The translations under genes and the position numbers were made by a program. Shown piece by piece: positions 35,766 through 48,372 of a DNA stretch of 64,000 bases (the stretch's first letter is position 1; each line of letters opens with the position of its first letter). The notes below the pieces were generated by a model that worked only from the letters and a program-made list of their open reading frames with translations, was not told where the DNA came from and did no database searches. The stretch is from Gossypium raimondii (Eukaryota; Streptophyta; Magnoliopsida; Malvales; Malvaceae): positions 44,797,733-44,861,732 of the forward strand of contig NC_068571.1 in the NCBI RefSeq assembly GCF_025698545.1. Direction: 5' to 3'.

Positions 35766-37143
35766 AATTTATTAGCGTGTGTGATATATAGATGTGAATG
35801 AACCCCATTAACTTTGGCTAGTTCATAGTTTTTAGTATTTGATTATCTTTTAGCATGTTGAACACAAATGTCTTTAGTGAATATAGTAATGATGAATGTA
35901 ATTTAAAAATAAAATATTTTATTTTTAATTTGATAGATGTAATCTCAAATCTACATATTTTTTTTAGTACATGCAATTAGAAAAAATTGTGGTAATATAA
36001 GCAAAATATTTGCAAATTTTGATATGGTATTTGTTTTTCTTTTTTAATTTGGGTTTTTTATTAATTTGATGAAAGTACATAATTATTTAATACTATTAGT
36101 AATTAACTTTCATCAAACCAAGCCTAAAATCTAAATTAGACATTAGAAAGTTAACACTGTTATCTTTGAGTACCCAAATATATATTTTTGTCGAATCGTA
36201 TGTTAAATTAGACCAAAAATAATACATTATTATATTAGAAAAAGTGTGATACTTTAATATCAAATGTATTAAACCATTTTAATATGCTAATCATTTCCTT
36301 ATGAAGTAAAATCTGATTATACATCAAATAAATTATTATCAATAAAATATATTTTAAAACTTAAAACTCATTTAAGAAATCACATGAACAGAGACACAAA
36401 TATCACTTCTCCTTCTTCTTTTTTCAATTTCTTCCATATTTCCATTCTTTTTTTCTTTCTATTTTTTACATAGCAAGTGACTGAGTCTTCATGCAACAAA
36501 AAATTCTCATTACTTGTCCTTTAAACAATGAGTTGAAGTTTTCAATTAAGACAACTTTTATATTAGGGTATATATAACCATATTGAGTGCTATGAAGGGT
36601 TGACTTTCTCAATTTCAAACACTTGTTCAAACTTACGAGAAAAAGCCAAATTTGGTACTTGAATTTGGTTTAAAGGTTTAATTTGATACGTAAGGGTTTT
36701 TTTCAATTTGGTACTTAAGTTTGACTTCAAGTTTCAACTTGAAATACAAACCAAATGACATCATGTGGCTCAATGAATGTTTGACACATGTTCTAGTAAA
36801 AAAATGTAGGCACTTAATTAGGGCAAAAAAAAAAATCTTAGATACCAAATTGAACGTTGAAGCCAAACTCAAGTACCAAATTAAGATGAAAAAATCTTTT
36901 AAGCATAAAATTGAAAAGTTTAGGTGCTAAAGTGAACATTGAAGCTAAATTCAACTACCAAATTGGGACGAAAAAAAAGCTTAGGATAAAAACTAAACTT
37001 AAACTAAATTTGGAATTTACAACATATTTAGTAATGATTAATTACATCTTACCAAATTAAGCAGTCGCATTTACTAATAATCCAATAATACAAATGATGT
37101 TTGAAAGATAGAATAAAAAATAGAAAATAAATGGGTGATAAGC
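35766..37143. other. Intergenic DNA with repeat copies shared with 39.7-40.0 kb
   Basis: No gene seen. 35838-35945 (TTGATTATCTTTTAG, TGTTGAACACAAATG, TTTAGTGAATA) recurs at 39733-39845. 36840-37010, with tandem AAATTGAACGTTGAAG / CTACCAAATTGGGAC units, recurs at 39855-40030. 36650-36740 is a partial inverted copy of 36840-37010 (TTTGGTACTTGAATTTGG against AAACTCAAGTACCAAA), forming a hairpin. Confidence 0.7.
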
Positions 37144-38532
37144 TTATGAGTGACCATGCATTCTCATATAATCTGCATAAAAACGAGGCTGATTTTCTTC
37201 CTGATGTGTATTATAAGCGTATCCCCCATGGCTGGAAATATCCAATCCTGCAATTTCCTCTTCCACTGATATTCTCAGTATCCCCAGTCGATGCTGAGCA
37301 TAGAATATAGGCCCCATTGTGACGCTAACCCAACCCACTATCACCAAAAGCTCTATCACTTGGCACCCCAGCAGTCCCCAGCCCCCACCCATGAATAGCC
37401 CGTAAGGTCGCACCACACTGGTGTCTCCTGCCTCATAGGCTTGAATCACAAACTCCTCTTTTGCAAACAATCCAGTAAAAATCAAACCCCATGCACCACA
37501 TCCCCCATGCAATTGGGTAGCCTCTAATGGGTCATCAAAGTTCAGTTTCATTACCACTATATTCAGCCCAATCAAGACCCAGGCCGAGAAAAAACCGCAA
37601 ACGATAGCAGCCCATGGCTCAACAACTGCGCAGCCCGATGTTATCGCGACGAACCCCCCTAGCACTCCGTTGCATACATCGAGTGCATCCCAATGGCCCA
37701 CTAGTAATCTTCGGCCGAACAATGTTACAATTCCAGCCGTTGATCCGGCTAGTGTGGTTGTAACCGCTGTTCGGCCAATTGCGGTCCAATTACCTTGATT
37801 GGTTGTACTAGGATAGGCCACGAGGATCTTATCGAATGAGCCTGGATTGAACCCAAACCAACCGAACCACAACAAAAATGTCCCCAGAACCACTAGGGTT
37901 GCATTATGGCCACGCATTGGCACAGGCTTGCCAAAAGCATCGAACCTACCCACTCTTGGACCTTCAATTAAAGCACCCCAAAATCCAGCGACCGCACCTA
38001 CCATATGCACCACGCCACTCCCTGCAAAATCAATAGCACCAGAAGCAAACAGTGGATTGGTTGAACTGGCACTGAGCCACCCACTAGACGACCACACCCA
38101 ATGAGCCACAACAGGGTAAACGAACCCACTGAGGAAAAATGAGAAAACCAGGTAAGCACTGAATTGGGTCCTCTCAGCTATTGACCCACTGGTAATCCCT
38201 GCAACTGCAATGGCGAAAGCCCATTGGTAAAGAAAGAAAGAGTAATCAAATGAGGTATTAGGAATATCTTTGAGGGCAAAGAAGTTTGTGCCAATGAAAG
38301 GGTTGGAGGTGTCACCAAATGCGAAGGCAAAACCAAAGAGATAATAAGAGATGCTACCAACAACAGCATCCACAACATTTGTGAGCATAATATTCATGGC
38401 ATTCTTGGCCCTGACTGAACCAGCACAGAGCATGGCAAAGCCAAGCTGCATTACAAAGACTAAATAAGCGGAAAATAGAAGGTAAACAGTGTTGATAGAG
38501 TAGGTGACGCTTTGCTCCCAAGACATCTCCAT
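37144..38532 (-). CDS. AMT1-type high-affinity ammonium transporter
   Basis: An intronless 462-aa frame opening [12 protein letters not shown]1 proteins are plasma-membrane trimers moving ammonium into root cells. Visible marks: [21 protein letters not shown] (27-48), the ammonium transporter signature beginning [13 protein letters not shown] with Asp168 and pore His176, pore His342 in [10 protein letters not shown], and a cytosolic tail ending near HGHS. It is shorter than the ~500-aa AMT1;1 group because the N-terminus is short, like tomato AMT1;3 (from memory). In the tail, the segment matching the regulatory GMDMTRHGG of Arabidopsis AMT1;1 reads GLDISSHGG, with Ser433 in place of Thr. The start fits where conservation begins. 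Coding is clean and G+C-rich compared with its flanks. Confidence 0.95.
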   Translation of the reverse strand: MEMSWEQSVTYSINTVYLLFSAYLVFVMQLGFAMLCAGSVRAKNAMNIMLTNVVDAVVGSISYYLFGFAFAFGDTSNPFIGTNFFALKDIPNTSFDYSFFLYQWAFAIAVAGITSGSIAERTQFSAYLVFSFFLSGFVYPVVAHWVWSSSGWLSASSTNPLFASGAIDFAGSGVVHMVGAVAGFWGALIEGPRVGRFDAFGKPVPMRGHNATLVVLGTFLLWFGWFGFNPGSFDKILVAYPSTTNQGNWTAIGRTAVTTTLAGSTAGIVTLFGRRLLVGHWDALDVCNGVLGGFVAITSGCAVVEPWAAIVCGFFSAWVLIGLNIVVMKLNFDDPLEATQLHGGCGAWGLIFTGLFAKEEFVIQAYEAGDTSVVRPYGLFMGGGWGLLGCQVIELLVIVGWVSVTMGPIFYAQHRLGILRISVEEEIAGLDISSHGGYAYNTHQEENQPRFYADYMRMHGHS

Positions 38533-40395
38533 GATTGTTGAAGATAGAGATGGTAGTGTTGGTTGGTTCTAAATTGTAATTGGAGAAAATGAAGATATAG
38601 TGAGATAGTCAATAACATTGTATCTAGTTGGGGGTACATTGAATGGTAGCTATGCTTGTGGGTTGTGGTTGGTTGAGAGCATTCCATAATCCATTCCATA
38701 TATGGGGCCATTATAGGGTAGATAGGGCCAGTCTTGAAAATGGTTTAGCCGGGGCAAATTGCCATCTCCAATACTAAGGGATTGGATCATCATCCATGTT
38801 AAAACTTGGTGGAATGCCACAATTCCCCTAATTTATTGAAACCTTAAAATTAAATACTTCGGCACTAAAGGGTAATTTAAAAAAAAAAGATCATGTTTCG
38901 CTTATGTCACCATCAGTTGTATTTTAATATCAACATTTTCTCCATAAAATATTATTTATATGCATATATATGCAATAATAATATAGGCTTCTGAACGGTG
39001 ACGAGGCAAGCCAAGGGGAGCGACATGTCCACTCCACGACCTTTGACGATCCGACGGTGCAAAACGGAGATCCGCGAGAGGAGGTTCGAAACTTTGGCCT
39101 TCGTTTCAGAAGACTCAGGGTCGGTTCCTTGAAGATCTAAACCGTAAAAGTAAAGGAGTATTATGTTGGTGCTGAAATAGTTGCGAACGGACAAAAGACG
39201 ACCGCCCTTGGCGGAGGAGAAACAAACGGGTGAAGAGAAGAAACTTTTTTTTTTCTTTGGATGCTGAAAACAAATGAGGGAGAGAACCCTAAAAATATGT
39301 TTTTTTAGCAAATCAAAAGTTACTACTGTATATTTTTTTTTAGGAAAAGCAATAATGTTCAAAATTTTTAACTCTCTTAAATAACAAAATCCACAATATG
39401 GCTTCATAGAATTGTTGAAGATGCAACAAACAATACTCTCTAGAAAGGAATTGTAATCCCAAACAAAAATGAAACAATGTTTTAGAAATTCATAGATAAA
39501 CATGCAAAAATCCAAAGATACTCTCTCCAACATCATAATTGTATTAGAGAATAATAAAATTCAAATAAAAACAACCCATAAATAAAATGTTGGAAAATGA
39601 GCTACTTTAATATAAATTTGTTAGAAAAATAAATACCGAATTAAAAATAAAAATTTTATTGTATCGTGGTAAAACTACTACCTTAAAAATGAATTCGTCC
39701 TGATTGGTCTAATTGAATAGTGGATACACAAATGTTTATTTGATTATCTTTTAGAATGTTGAACACAAATGTTTTTAGTGAATACAGTGATGATCAATGT
39801 AATTTTAAAAAAATGTTTTATTTTTAGCATTGTGTGATCGATGTACTTTAAAAAAAAATTGAACGTTGAAGTCAAACTCAAGTGTCAAACTAGGACGAAA
39901 AAACCTTTAAGTATAAATTTGAAAAAAAAATTAGGTACCAAAGTGAACATTGAAGTCAAATTCAACTACCAAATTGGGACAAAAAAAAAACTTAAGTACT
40001 AAATTGAACATTGAAGCAAAACCTAGGTATTGGATACTATATATTAAACCTAATTTATAACCATAAACATGTTTAATTATTTTAAATGAGTTGACATCAC
40101 TCATCAATCCGATCCCAATTCATATTTGAAATTACCAACAACCTATTCATTTTGCAAAGTAAGAAATAATGCTACGAAAGGTTAAATCTTTTATATATTT
40201 TATATAAAATCTAGAAAAGAAAAATATATGATCACATTTCAACTTAAGACAAGATGAATTTCAACATCTCAATTTTACTATTTTATAGGAAAGTCCTCCT
40301 TTATTTTTGCATCAATTTTTATAAATATGTTTTTATATAAATTTTTATCTATCTCAATGTGTGTGCCTAATCAGAAAAGAAAATGTATAAAGAAA
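38533..40395. other. Intergenic DNA; small G+C-richer island at 38985-39245
   Basis: The first ~200 bp upstream of the transporter start should be its promoter; no site could be fixed. 38985-39245 stands out as G+C-richer, and on minus it reads through a 194-codon frame (39536-38952) whose G+C-rich part encodes ESSETKAKVSNLLSRISVLH. I do not recognise it. The upstream half of that frame is low-complexity. It may be a gene fragment. 39733-40030 holds the repeat copies described at 35.8-37.0 kb. Confidence 0.45.
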
Positions 40396-40403
40396 TAAAG
40401 AGA
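40396..40403. repeat. Candidate LINE target-site duplication, left copy
   Basis: TAAAGAGA directly before the T-run that represents the LINE poly(A) tail on the opposite strand. The same 8 bases occur at 48373-48380 just outside the other end. Confidence 0.5.
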
Positions 40404-43400
40404 TTTTTTTTTTGGTAAATTAAACAAAGAATTACATAGAGAAGATCATAGACAAATTATCAAAAGAGTTGTCATCCTTCAAAATCTCTTTAATCTCCAA
40501 AAAGGGATCCTCAAACATATGCAAAGATTCATCACTTAATAGAGCTATTTTCGCCAAAGCATCAGCTATCTGATTGGTTTCTCTAGGAATATAATTCAAG
40601 GACCACTTCTCTTCAAAGGCTAGTATTTGTTGAATCCTCCTTATTAGGGAGTTTTTTGGACCACCAATCTTACTTTTGCAGATAGAAATCACATTTTCAA
40701 GATTATCTAATTGAATAATGACCTCGTCATAACCTTGTTTCTGAAGGAGAAGTAGACCATCCAATATACCCCACAGCTCAGCAACCGCTACTGAACATTT
40801 CCCCAAAAAGTGATTGTAACCTAGGATCCACTTCTCTTTGCTATTGCGTATCACTCCACCTGCAGCAGAGAAACCAGACACAGAGTGAACAGCACCATCA
40901 GTATTAAAGAAGACACACATACCTGAATTTTGACGAACTGAGGTCTGCTTCGGTTGAGAAACTAATGCTTCATTATGGATAGATAGAAAATGTTTCGCCC
41001 AACTATAAGAGGCATTGATTATATCCTTTGTATTCATAGCATTCCCTTGAAAAATGATCGAATTATGATTCTTCCAAATGCGCCAAAGAATAATCCCAAA
41101 GAGGCAAGCCCAAGTTGAGTCACTCGTCTTGCTGGTAGAAAGAGATTGTAAATTCGAGAATAGCCACTCCAAAATATTACCAGAAAAAAAACTTCCAAGA
41201 TGATTAGCTGGGATGACATGGTGCCAAATTTCCTTCGCAAAAGAACAATCCTTGAGGATATGAAGGATATCCTCCGTAGTATGGCCACAAAGATGGCACG
41301 ATGCGTCTTGCATAATACCTCTTCTAACTCTTTCAGAGTTAGTTAAAAGTCTCTGTTTAAGAATTAACCAGATGAACTGCTTGACACGTTGGAGCCTTAA
41401 AATTTTCCATACAATACTCCAATTCACCTCATCTGGTTCCAAGACTCCTCATTCAGCATATAATAAACACTCTTTACAAAAAGGACACCGGTCTCGTTCT
41501 AGACCAAGATAGAATATCTGGCCCAGCTAAGTCTAAAGGAGGAGAAATGCTAATGATTCGTTTAACCACTTCTTTTGGCAACCACAGTCTAAAAAAATCA
41601 AGGTTCCAATCGTCATTTAGCCAAAACCATCTCATTAACTTTGCTCTCAGGAACAATGTTTCTATGACCCGGAACGTTTTGATTGAGAGGTCCCACATTA
41701 GGGATCCAATTGTCCTCCCAAAAACGAATAGCCCTCCCATTTTCAATGGGCCAGATCATATTACTGCGCAACAGAGGCCAAGCTTTGGCAACTGCTTGCC
41801 ACATATAGGAGCAACTGTTCCTCATAATAGAACTGTTCCTCATAATAGAGTCCGACATACTTTCACACAGTCCATACTTAGCTCTAAGGACCTGAACCCA
41901 TGGAGCTTCAGTCTTAGTAATAAGGATGTAACTAATTTTTAACATGAAAGCTTTGTTCTGATCCCAAAAATCGAGACCTCCGTGTAGCTTAGGCTGACAG
42001 ACATCATCCCACCCACCACAACCATTTTCCTTTTCCTATCCGCAGCACCCCAAATGAATTGTCTTGCTAATTCTTCAATAGAGTCACAAATTCCTTTATG
42101 GATTAGAGTTGACTGTATGAAATAGCTTGGAATAGTCAACAAAACTGATTGTGCTAAGGTAACCCTTCCAACAAAGGAAAGTCTTTTTGCATCCCAACTA
42201 GAAAGTCGACTACAAACTGTTTTCACCAAAAAATCTAATATGCTATTAGTAACTCTTTGATGAAAAAGTGGAACCCCGAGATAGTGACCCAATTCACTAA
42301 CTTCTTGAAAACCAAGCATGTCATTGATTTTATTCCTTAAAAGTTCGTTAACCCCTGTAGAAAAGAACACATTCGTTTTCCTAGCATTGACCTTGTGACC
42401 AAATAACTCACAAAATTTACTTAAAAAATTCTTGAAGAGACACCTATGAATCAAATTAGCTCGACTAAAAATCACCAAGTCATCTGCAAAGAACAGGTGT
42501 GAAAGATTTGGTCCTATGCGTGATAATCGAATGAGGCTCTACTCCTTTGAAGAGATACCCACATGAAATCTATGACCCAACTATTTCATACAGAGGACGA
42601 AGAGGTATGGTGACAAAGGGCAGCCTTGTTGAATACCCTTTACTGGCCTAAATTTTTATGCTGGCGCACCATTCCATAATGCCTGCATAGAGGATAATAT
42701 ACCTACATAGAGGATAATGAGATAGCATTTATAATAACTTTAACCAAATGAGAAGGAATACCTGCTGCATTGAGAGAAGCTTCTACAAAGTCCCATCTGA
42801 CTCTATCGTAAGCCTTTTCCAAATCAATCTTGATTGCCATCCATTGGAGTTTCTTCATAGTTCTTTTAGAATGTAAAACTTCCTGATCAATAATGACGTT
42901 ATCAATAATATTTCTCCCAGCAATGAAGCCCACTTGTTCTTAACCTATGATATTAAAAAAGATACTCTTAAATCTATTAGTAATGACCTTCATGATCAAC
43001 TGGTACAACAAAGAGCAAAGGCTGATAGGCCAGAACTGTAAGAAATTTTTTGGGTTTGAAACTTTGGGGATTAACACAATAAGTGTGTTATTTAACTCTA
43101 GGTCGATGGTACCTTCCTCAAAAACCTTCTTGACCCACCCACAAATAGCCTCCCCAATATTATCCCATTGATTCTGAAAGAAAGCAGTATGAAAACCATC
43201 ACTACCTGGGGCTTTCAAGGGTGCCATGCCGAAAAGAGAAATCTTTATTTCCTCATTCATAACATTTCTCTTGAGAAAATCAACATCTTCAGGACTAAGG
43301 CAAGGAAAAGCACTAGGAGGAAGAATTCCTAGTGGGCCTGGATTCTCCCCATAAAGATTCTGGAAAAATTAACCGCTTCGGTCTTAAGAACCTCATGATC

Positions 43401-43942
43401 AAAAATCCAATCTCCATCAGCATTACATAAAACAATGATTTTATTAAAATTCCTTCTCTGAGCTGTGTGTTTATGGAAGTAGCTAGTATTATGGTCTCCC
43501 AAATTTAGCCACTCATATATTGATTTTTGCTTCCAGAGCATCTCCTCATGATGAAGAGTATTTTCAAGCTCATATCGAATCATCACTTCCTGATGAATAA
43601 GAGAACTAGACCCCGAAAGGTCCAAGACATGCTAGATTTTAGAAAGCTTATGCATTAACTACCTTTTCCTCTGGTTTATATGTACATAAACACAATTGTT
43701 CCACCTTTTAAGCTTATCAGTAAAACCAACAATTGCGCTAGTCATATTACAGTCGAAACTCTAATTTTCCTTGACAAAATCAGTGAAATTTTGGTGATGC
43801 AGCCAACCAGCTAAAAATCGGAATGGACAATTAGGAGCATATCTAACTTCATGGATAAATTTACAAGAAGTGGTTGATGATCAGATTTAATTCTAGGTAG
43901 ATGAGAAACCGAACAGTTAGGAAAAGATTCCATCCAAGCGTC

Positions 43943-43947
43943 GTTAC
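43943..43947. repeat. Target duplication of solo LTR, left
   Basis: GTTAC here, with ATTAC at 46739-46743 on the other side (4 of 5 identical). Confidence 0.6.
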
Positions 43948-44300
43948 TGTAATGACCCAAAATTCACGGGCATCAGAAAAGTATGATATTGGGCCTCCGT
44001 CTTAGTAAATTGAGTTCGAAAATAATTATTAGAAATATTTATGAGACTAGTTGTGTGTTTAATTAGGTTTTAGATAGGTGAATTTAGTCTAATTAAGAAT
44101 AATTAGGAAAAAGGATTAAATAGAGTAAAAGGTAAAAGTTTACTTACAGATTAAAAGAAAGTATAAAGGACCAAAATGGAAATTAAGCCAATTCACAAGT
44201 ATGAACCGGCATAAGTGGGTAAGATTGAAGATTTTTATGTGATATTTTTTTAATTTCATTAATAATCATTAAGGTTTAATATTAAATAATAAATTTATTA

Positions 44301-44334
<34 letters not shown>

Positions 44335-46738
44335 GTATTATATTATGAAATAAGTTAAACAAAGACAAATGTATAGAAGTGATTTAATACAAATATATTG
44401 ATAGAAGTATATACATTTGTTATAATTATATTAAATTATTAGATAGATATTTATTAGATAAATAATGAAATTATAAGATTTTGTGTGATAAATAAAATAA
44501 ATGATGATAAGTGTATGGTATAGATGATATTGTACAATTATAAATAAAATATATATGTACATTTGTAATAATATCAATTGTTGTTAAATAGATTTTATTA
44601 AATAAATAAAATGATTGACAAATAAATGGTATAAAATTTATACAAGTGTAATAAAATAAATATGTAAAATGTAATTAAACAATTGGTTTACTTAATATTT
44701 AAGCATAAGATATTTTATATTAATATTATATTAATTATTTAGTAATTAAAACAATAAAGCAAATAAAATAAAGTAAAAGAAAGAAAGAAACGGAGAAGAA
44801 AAAGAACAGAAGCTATTTCGAAACAGGGGAAAGGAAAGAAAGAAAGAAGAAAAGAAAGAAAAAGGGAAAATAGGGTTTTTAAAGTTTGGAGTTTAATTTG
44901 GTAAGTCAATTAAGCCCTTTTCTTTTAATTTTGATGTTTTAGAAGCTTTAGAGTAGAGTTTTGATGAAATTAAGTTGAGGTTTTAGAAGTTTATAGGTTT
45001 TAAGCATGGTTCATGTTGAATAAATTGTTGAATTAGGGATTTAATTGAATAAATTTTAAGTTAGAATTGATAAAAGGATTAAATTGTAAAAGAAACTATA
45101 AGTTTTATGTTTTAGGGACTAAATTGAGGGAAATTTGAAATTAGGAAAATGTGCTGAAATTTTAATAGTTAAATTTGAGTTTGGATGAAATTTGAATAGA
45201 AATAGAGTGTGGATTGAATTAGAAAAGTAAGAAAACTTAGTTAGGATTAAATTGAGAACAAGGTAGGAATCGATTAGAAATTCAATTATTTATTATAATT
45301 AGTGATGTAATTAATAGTATAAATTATTATTATTTTTGTAGCAAACAAAGAACCCGAGGCATCAGCATCAAGAGGAAAGGAGAAAGCTATCAAGGACTAA
45401 AACGAGAGATTTACGGTTTGTATTACTATAATTCAAATTATTTATTATTAAATGCTATATTTAAATTTATATGTATGGTAAGTGAAATATATGGTAAGTA
45501 TTATTATTAAGTTGAAAGAAATTCAATTGAATGATGAATATATGTGTGGAATTGAATTGAATATTGACTTGAAAAATGGAAAAGTGAATTTTGAATTGAA
45601 TTGTGATTGAAAGTGAAAAAGTGAAATTGAACTGAAATGTGAATTTGGAGACCCTATTAACTAGTCGGGCTGAGTCGGATATAGTTGGCATGTCATAGGA
45701 TTGGAAGAGCTCAGGGATACTTCCGACCTCGAGTCGATGAGACACTGGGTGTCACTATATTTCTTCGGATAGATTCGATGAGGTACTAGGTACCAACTTT
45801 CTTCGGCTTTGCCGATGAGACACTGGGTGTCAATTATTGCTTCGAACTATCCGATGAGGCACTAGGTGCCATACTGGAGTGTTTGGTTGGATCCGTGTAT
45901 TCGCCAAAGTCCGAGTTTTGTTAATAAGGTAAATAATAAAATGATAAACTGGATGAGTTGTTCAATCGAGCTATTGAAATGAAATGAGAAGTCGAATTGT
46001 GAATTGAAATGTGATATGAGATTGAGAAATGAATCTAAGGTTCATGATGTGTCCAAATTTCAAATTGTGGATATATGATATTAATTGATGAATTGTTATT
46101 GTGGAAATATGAAATGTGAGTTTAAATTTGTATGTATGATTTTATGCATTACATGTTTATTAATATTATAATTTGAATTATGGTAATACCACCGAATATG
46201 AAATATTCAGCGTACGGTTGTTTCCGCGCGCAGGTCATTAGAGTTCAAGGTCCAGTTTAGCATCTAGAAAGATCCCGACTCCATCAAGAAAATTTTGGTG
46301 ATGTATTTCTTCCTTTTGTTTAAGTGGCATATACTAGGTGATTGAACACGAGTTGTATATATATAAATATGTATATATGCTAAATGATATTGGTTGTGAG
46401 TAAATGGTTATAATCTTTTGAATGATAAATAAAATAGTGAATCAATTTATTAAGCATGATTTAGTAGCGTATTAAAGTATAAAATCATTGATTGAAATAT
46501 TGGTATTGGTTTGTTTTTGGTTTTAAGTTTACAAGGGGTTTTATATAAAAATAAGTAGAAATACTGTCGAAATTTTAAAAAAAATGAATGAAGCCAATTA
46601 GCATAAATTTATATGAATTTATAATCATTTTATAATATGTTTGTTATTTATTTAAGAATTATTTGTAAATTGTCCGAGATATCCGGTAATACCTCGTAAT
46701 TCTATTTCGGCGACAGTTTGGGATTAAGGGGTGTTACA
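43948..46738. mobile_element. Solo LTR (2.8 kb) of a Ty3/gypsy element
   Basis: Begins TGTAATGACCCAAAATTCAC and ends GGGATTAAGGGGTGTTACA, so it has TG...CA termini. It has no coding capacity, no internal domain and no second LTR. It contains a tract of four short repeats near 45735-45875 built on GATGAGACACTGGGTGTC / GATGAGGTACTAGGTACC. It interrupts the LINE, whose frame resumes directly across it. Size and motifs resemble large Tekay/Del-type LTRs; the lineage is inference. Confidence 0.85.
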
Positions 46739-47372
46739 ATTACCCACAACCCTATCTAGTCTTTCAGAGAGATTAACACGATGCCACGTAAAAAGAGGCC
46801 CTTGAAAACCCAGATCATGCAATTGAGCTTTATCCATAAACTCACCAAAAAATTGGCATCTGCGACCTTTAACATGACCGCCTTTTTTATCATCTGAAGA
46901 GAGGATGGCATTAAAATCTCCAATGGCCATCCAAGGATCATACCCAAGTGGAATTGAGCGGCTTAAATCATTCCACAAAATTTTCCTTTTCAGTTTGTTA
47001 GGGCTCCCATAGACAAAAGCAACAAAGGTCGGATTAGGATGCAAATTAGAACATATACAAGACAAAATGAATTGAGGATGATTGCCAATCACCTCCAAAC
47101 CAATCGAATTTTTCCATCCAATCCAAATACCTCTAGAAAATCCTACTGCTTCCACGCGATAAGATTTATCCCAGCCTAACTTCGCAATGATTATGTCAGC
47201 TTTAGTCCCACTAATTCTTGGTTCAAGAAGGCTAAATATATCAAGCTTATGCTGATTGTTATACTCACGAAAAGCTCGCAAAAATTTATCAGACGTACAT
47301 CCCTGTACATTCCAAGATAAAATAGACAAATTCATAATAATAAAAATTTTAAAAAGGAAAAAAGATCTTATC

Positions 47373-48368
47373 TTATTGGCGACCGGTAGAAGAAAACTCC
47401 GCTCGCTCTCCTTTTTGCCGCGACAAATCCATAGCAGATTTTCCATCAATTTCAGATGCAATAAGCTCCACTGCCCTCTTCATAGAATCAGCAAACGGAA
47501 CCCGGATATTTTCAAAATTTTTGAAGCGGTTCCTTGGTCCTTTTAAAGTTTTATTAAGTTTCCAACCTCCTTTTGAACCAGTCACTTTAGCATTCTGTCT
47601 CTTAAAAACTTCCCTAGGCAATTTAATTCCAGTCGAAGGACCACTACCCCCCGTCTCCTCGCTTACGGGCTCCAGAATATTTCTATTTTTGAACACAACT
47701 GCCGAATGATTTCTGGCCTCTAAAACACCTTCCTTCACCTCCACATTAACAAAAGAATTCTCTTCAAAAGTAGGATTAAAATGCACTACATGTTTTGCTT
47801 GCTTTTGGAGAGAAAAATGAGGGTCCACTTTTACTTGATCTGCATCAACAACATTTTGTGAATTTAAAACTAAAGGAAAAAAAGAGACAGAATTACCTGA
47901 AATTAAAGATCGATTGTTTCCTTCAGCACTTGGCAAAGAATCAGGCATGGCACTTGAGAGTTTAGATAGGTCTGCTGCAGATTCTTTCGGACCCTGGGCC
48001 TCTTGCTGCAACCCACTGCTAACATTGCTAGGGGCCTGCTCGTTACTAATCGAAGGAGTCTGTTTTTTTACAACCAAAGAAGCCTGCGGATCCAGGACCA
48101 TCTTAGTCCCACCCGTGGAATGATCGTTCAGAAGATTAATGGCCTTAGAGTCACGAGCCTGACCCTTTAAATATTTCCCCACCGACAGGCCCAAATTGAA
48201 TTTTTTAGAGGCATCATTAGCTGAGTTTTTACCCGTTGAAGGTTTTGCTTGGGAACCAATTAAAACAGCTTTCCCTTTTTTCTTCAAATCTTTCTGGGGT
48301 TCCTTATTCATTTCCTCTTCCGTTGAAGTCGCCTCTAAGTCAGCTAAAGATTGATAACGTGATCCCAT
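47373..48368 (-). CDS. LINE ORF1 protein, C-terminal part
   Basis: An open frame of 331 codons, MGSRYQSLADLEATSTEEE to the end, rich in Lys, Ser and Asn and of low complexity. Plant L1 ORF1 proteins bind element RNA and have an N-terminal DUF4283-like domain and a zinc knuckle. Neither is visible, so this is probably the variable C-terminal tail left after 5' truncation. It lies 37 bp upstream of ORF2. The starting Met is the first in the remaining sequence and may not have been the original start. Confidence 0.6.
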   Translation of the reverse strand: MGSRYQSLADLEATSTEEEMNKEPQKDLKKKGKAVLIGSQAKPSTGKNSANDASKKFNLGLSVGKYLKGQARDSKAINLLNDHSTGGTKMVLDPQASLVVKKQTPSISNEQAPSNVSSGLQQEAQGPKESAADLSKLSSAMPDSLPSAEGNNRSLISGNSVSFFPLVLNSQNVVDADQVKVDPHFSLQKQAKHVVHFNPTFEENSFVNVEVKEGVLEARNHSAVVFKNRNILEPVSEETGGSGPSTGIKLPREVFKRQNAKVTGSKGGWKLNKTLKGPRNRFKNFENIRVPFADSMKRAVELIASEIDGKSAMDLSRQKGERAEFSSTGRQ

Positions 48369-48372
48369 ACTT

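Larger units (their letters stand above)
40432..47335 (-). pseudogene. LINE ORF2 pseudogene: endonuclease, RT, RNase H
   Basis: The start at 47335 opens MNLSILSWNVQG, an apurinic endonuclease-like domain with IGDFNAILSSDDKKGG and ERLDRVVGN before the solo LTR interrupts it at 46738. It resumes at 43947 in matching sequence. Reverse transcriptase blocks follow: APGSDGFHTAFFQ (43210), GFIAGRNIIDN (42930), KIDLEKAYDRVRW, then FFADD around 42480-42500. A Cys/His region CHLCGHTTEDILHIL lies at about 41300. RNase H runs 40930-40540 with TDGAV, AELWGIL, QLDN and ADALAK carrying the acidic residues. Frameshifts and stops occur at about 43625-43947, 43260, 42700, 41940 and 41450, so it is dead. Confidence 0.85.
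40404..48372 (-). mobile_element. L1-type LINE with RNase H, 5'-truncated, split by a solo LTR
   Basis: Minus strand, in order: ORF1 part, endonuclease, reverse transcriptase, zinc-finger region, RNase H, and a poly(A) tail seen as ten T at 40404-40413. Domain order and the C-terminal RNase H are those of plant L1 elements that carry this domain. Net length without the solo LTR is about 5.2 kb. The start inside ORF1 and the candidate 8-bp flanking repeats fit 5' truncation during target-primed insertion. Confidence 0.85.

Noticed and set aside
37847..38378. Frames overlapping the AMT1 gene on either strand
   Set aside because: Shadows of a strongly conserved coding frame; none has independent features.
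45467..45745. 92-codon minus frame in the solo LTR
   Set aside because: Phe/Ile/Asn low-complexity product of LTR DNA, with no gene context.
47256..48123. Plus-strand frames opposite the LINE ORF1/endonuclease
   Set aside because: Antisense shadows of the LINE coding sequence.
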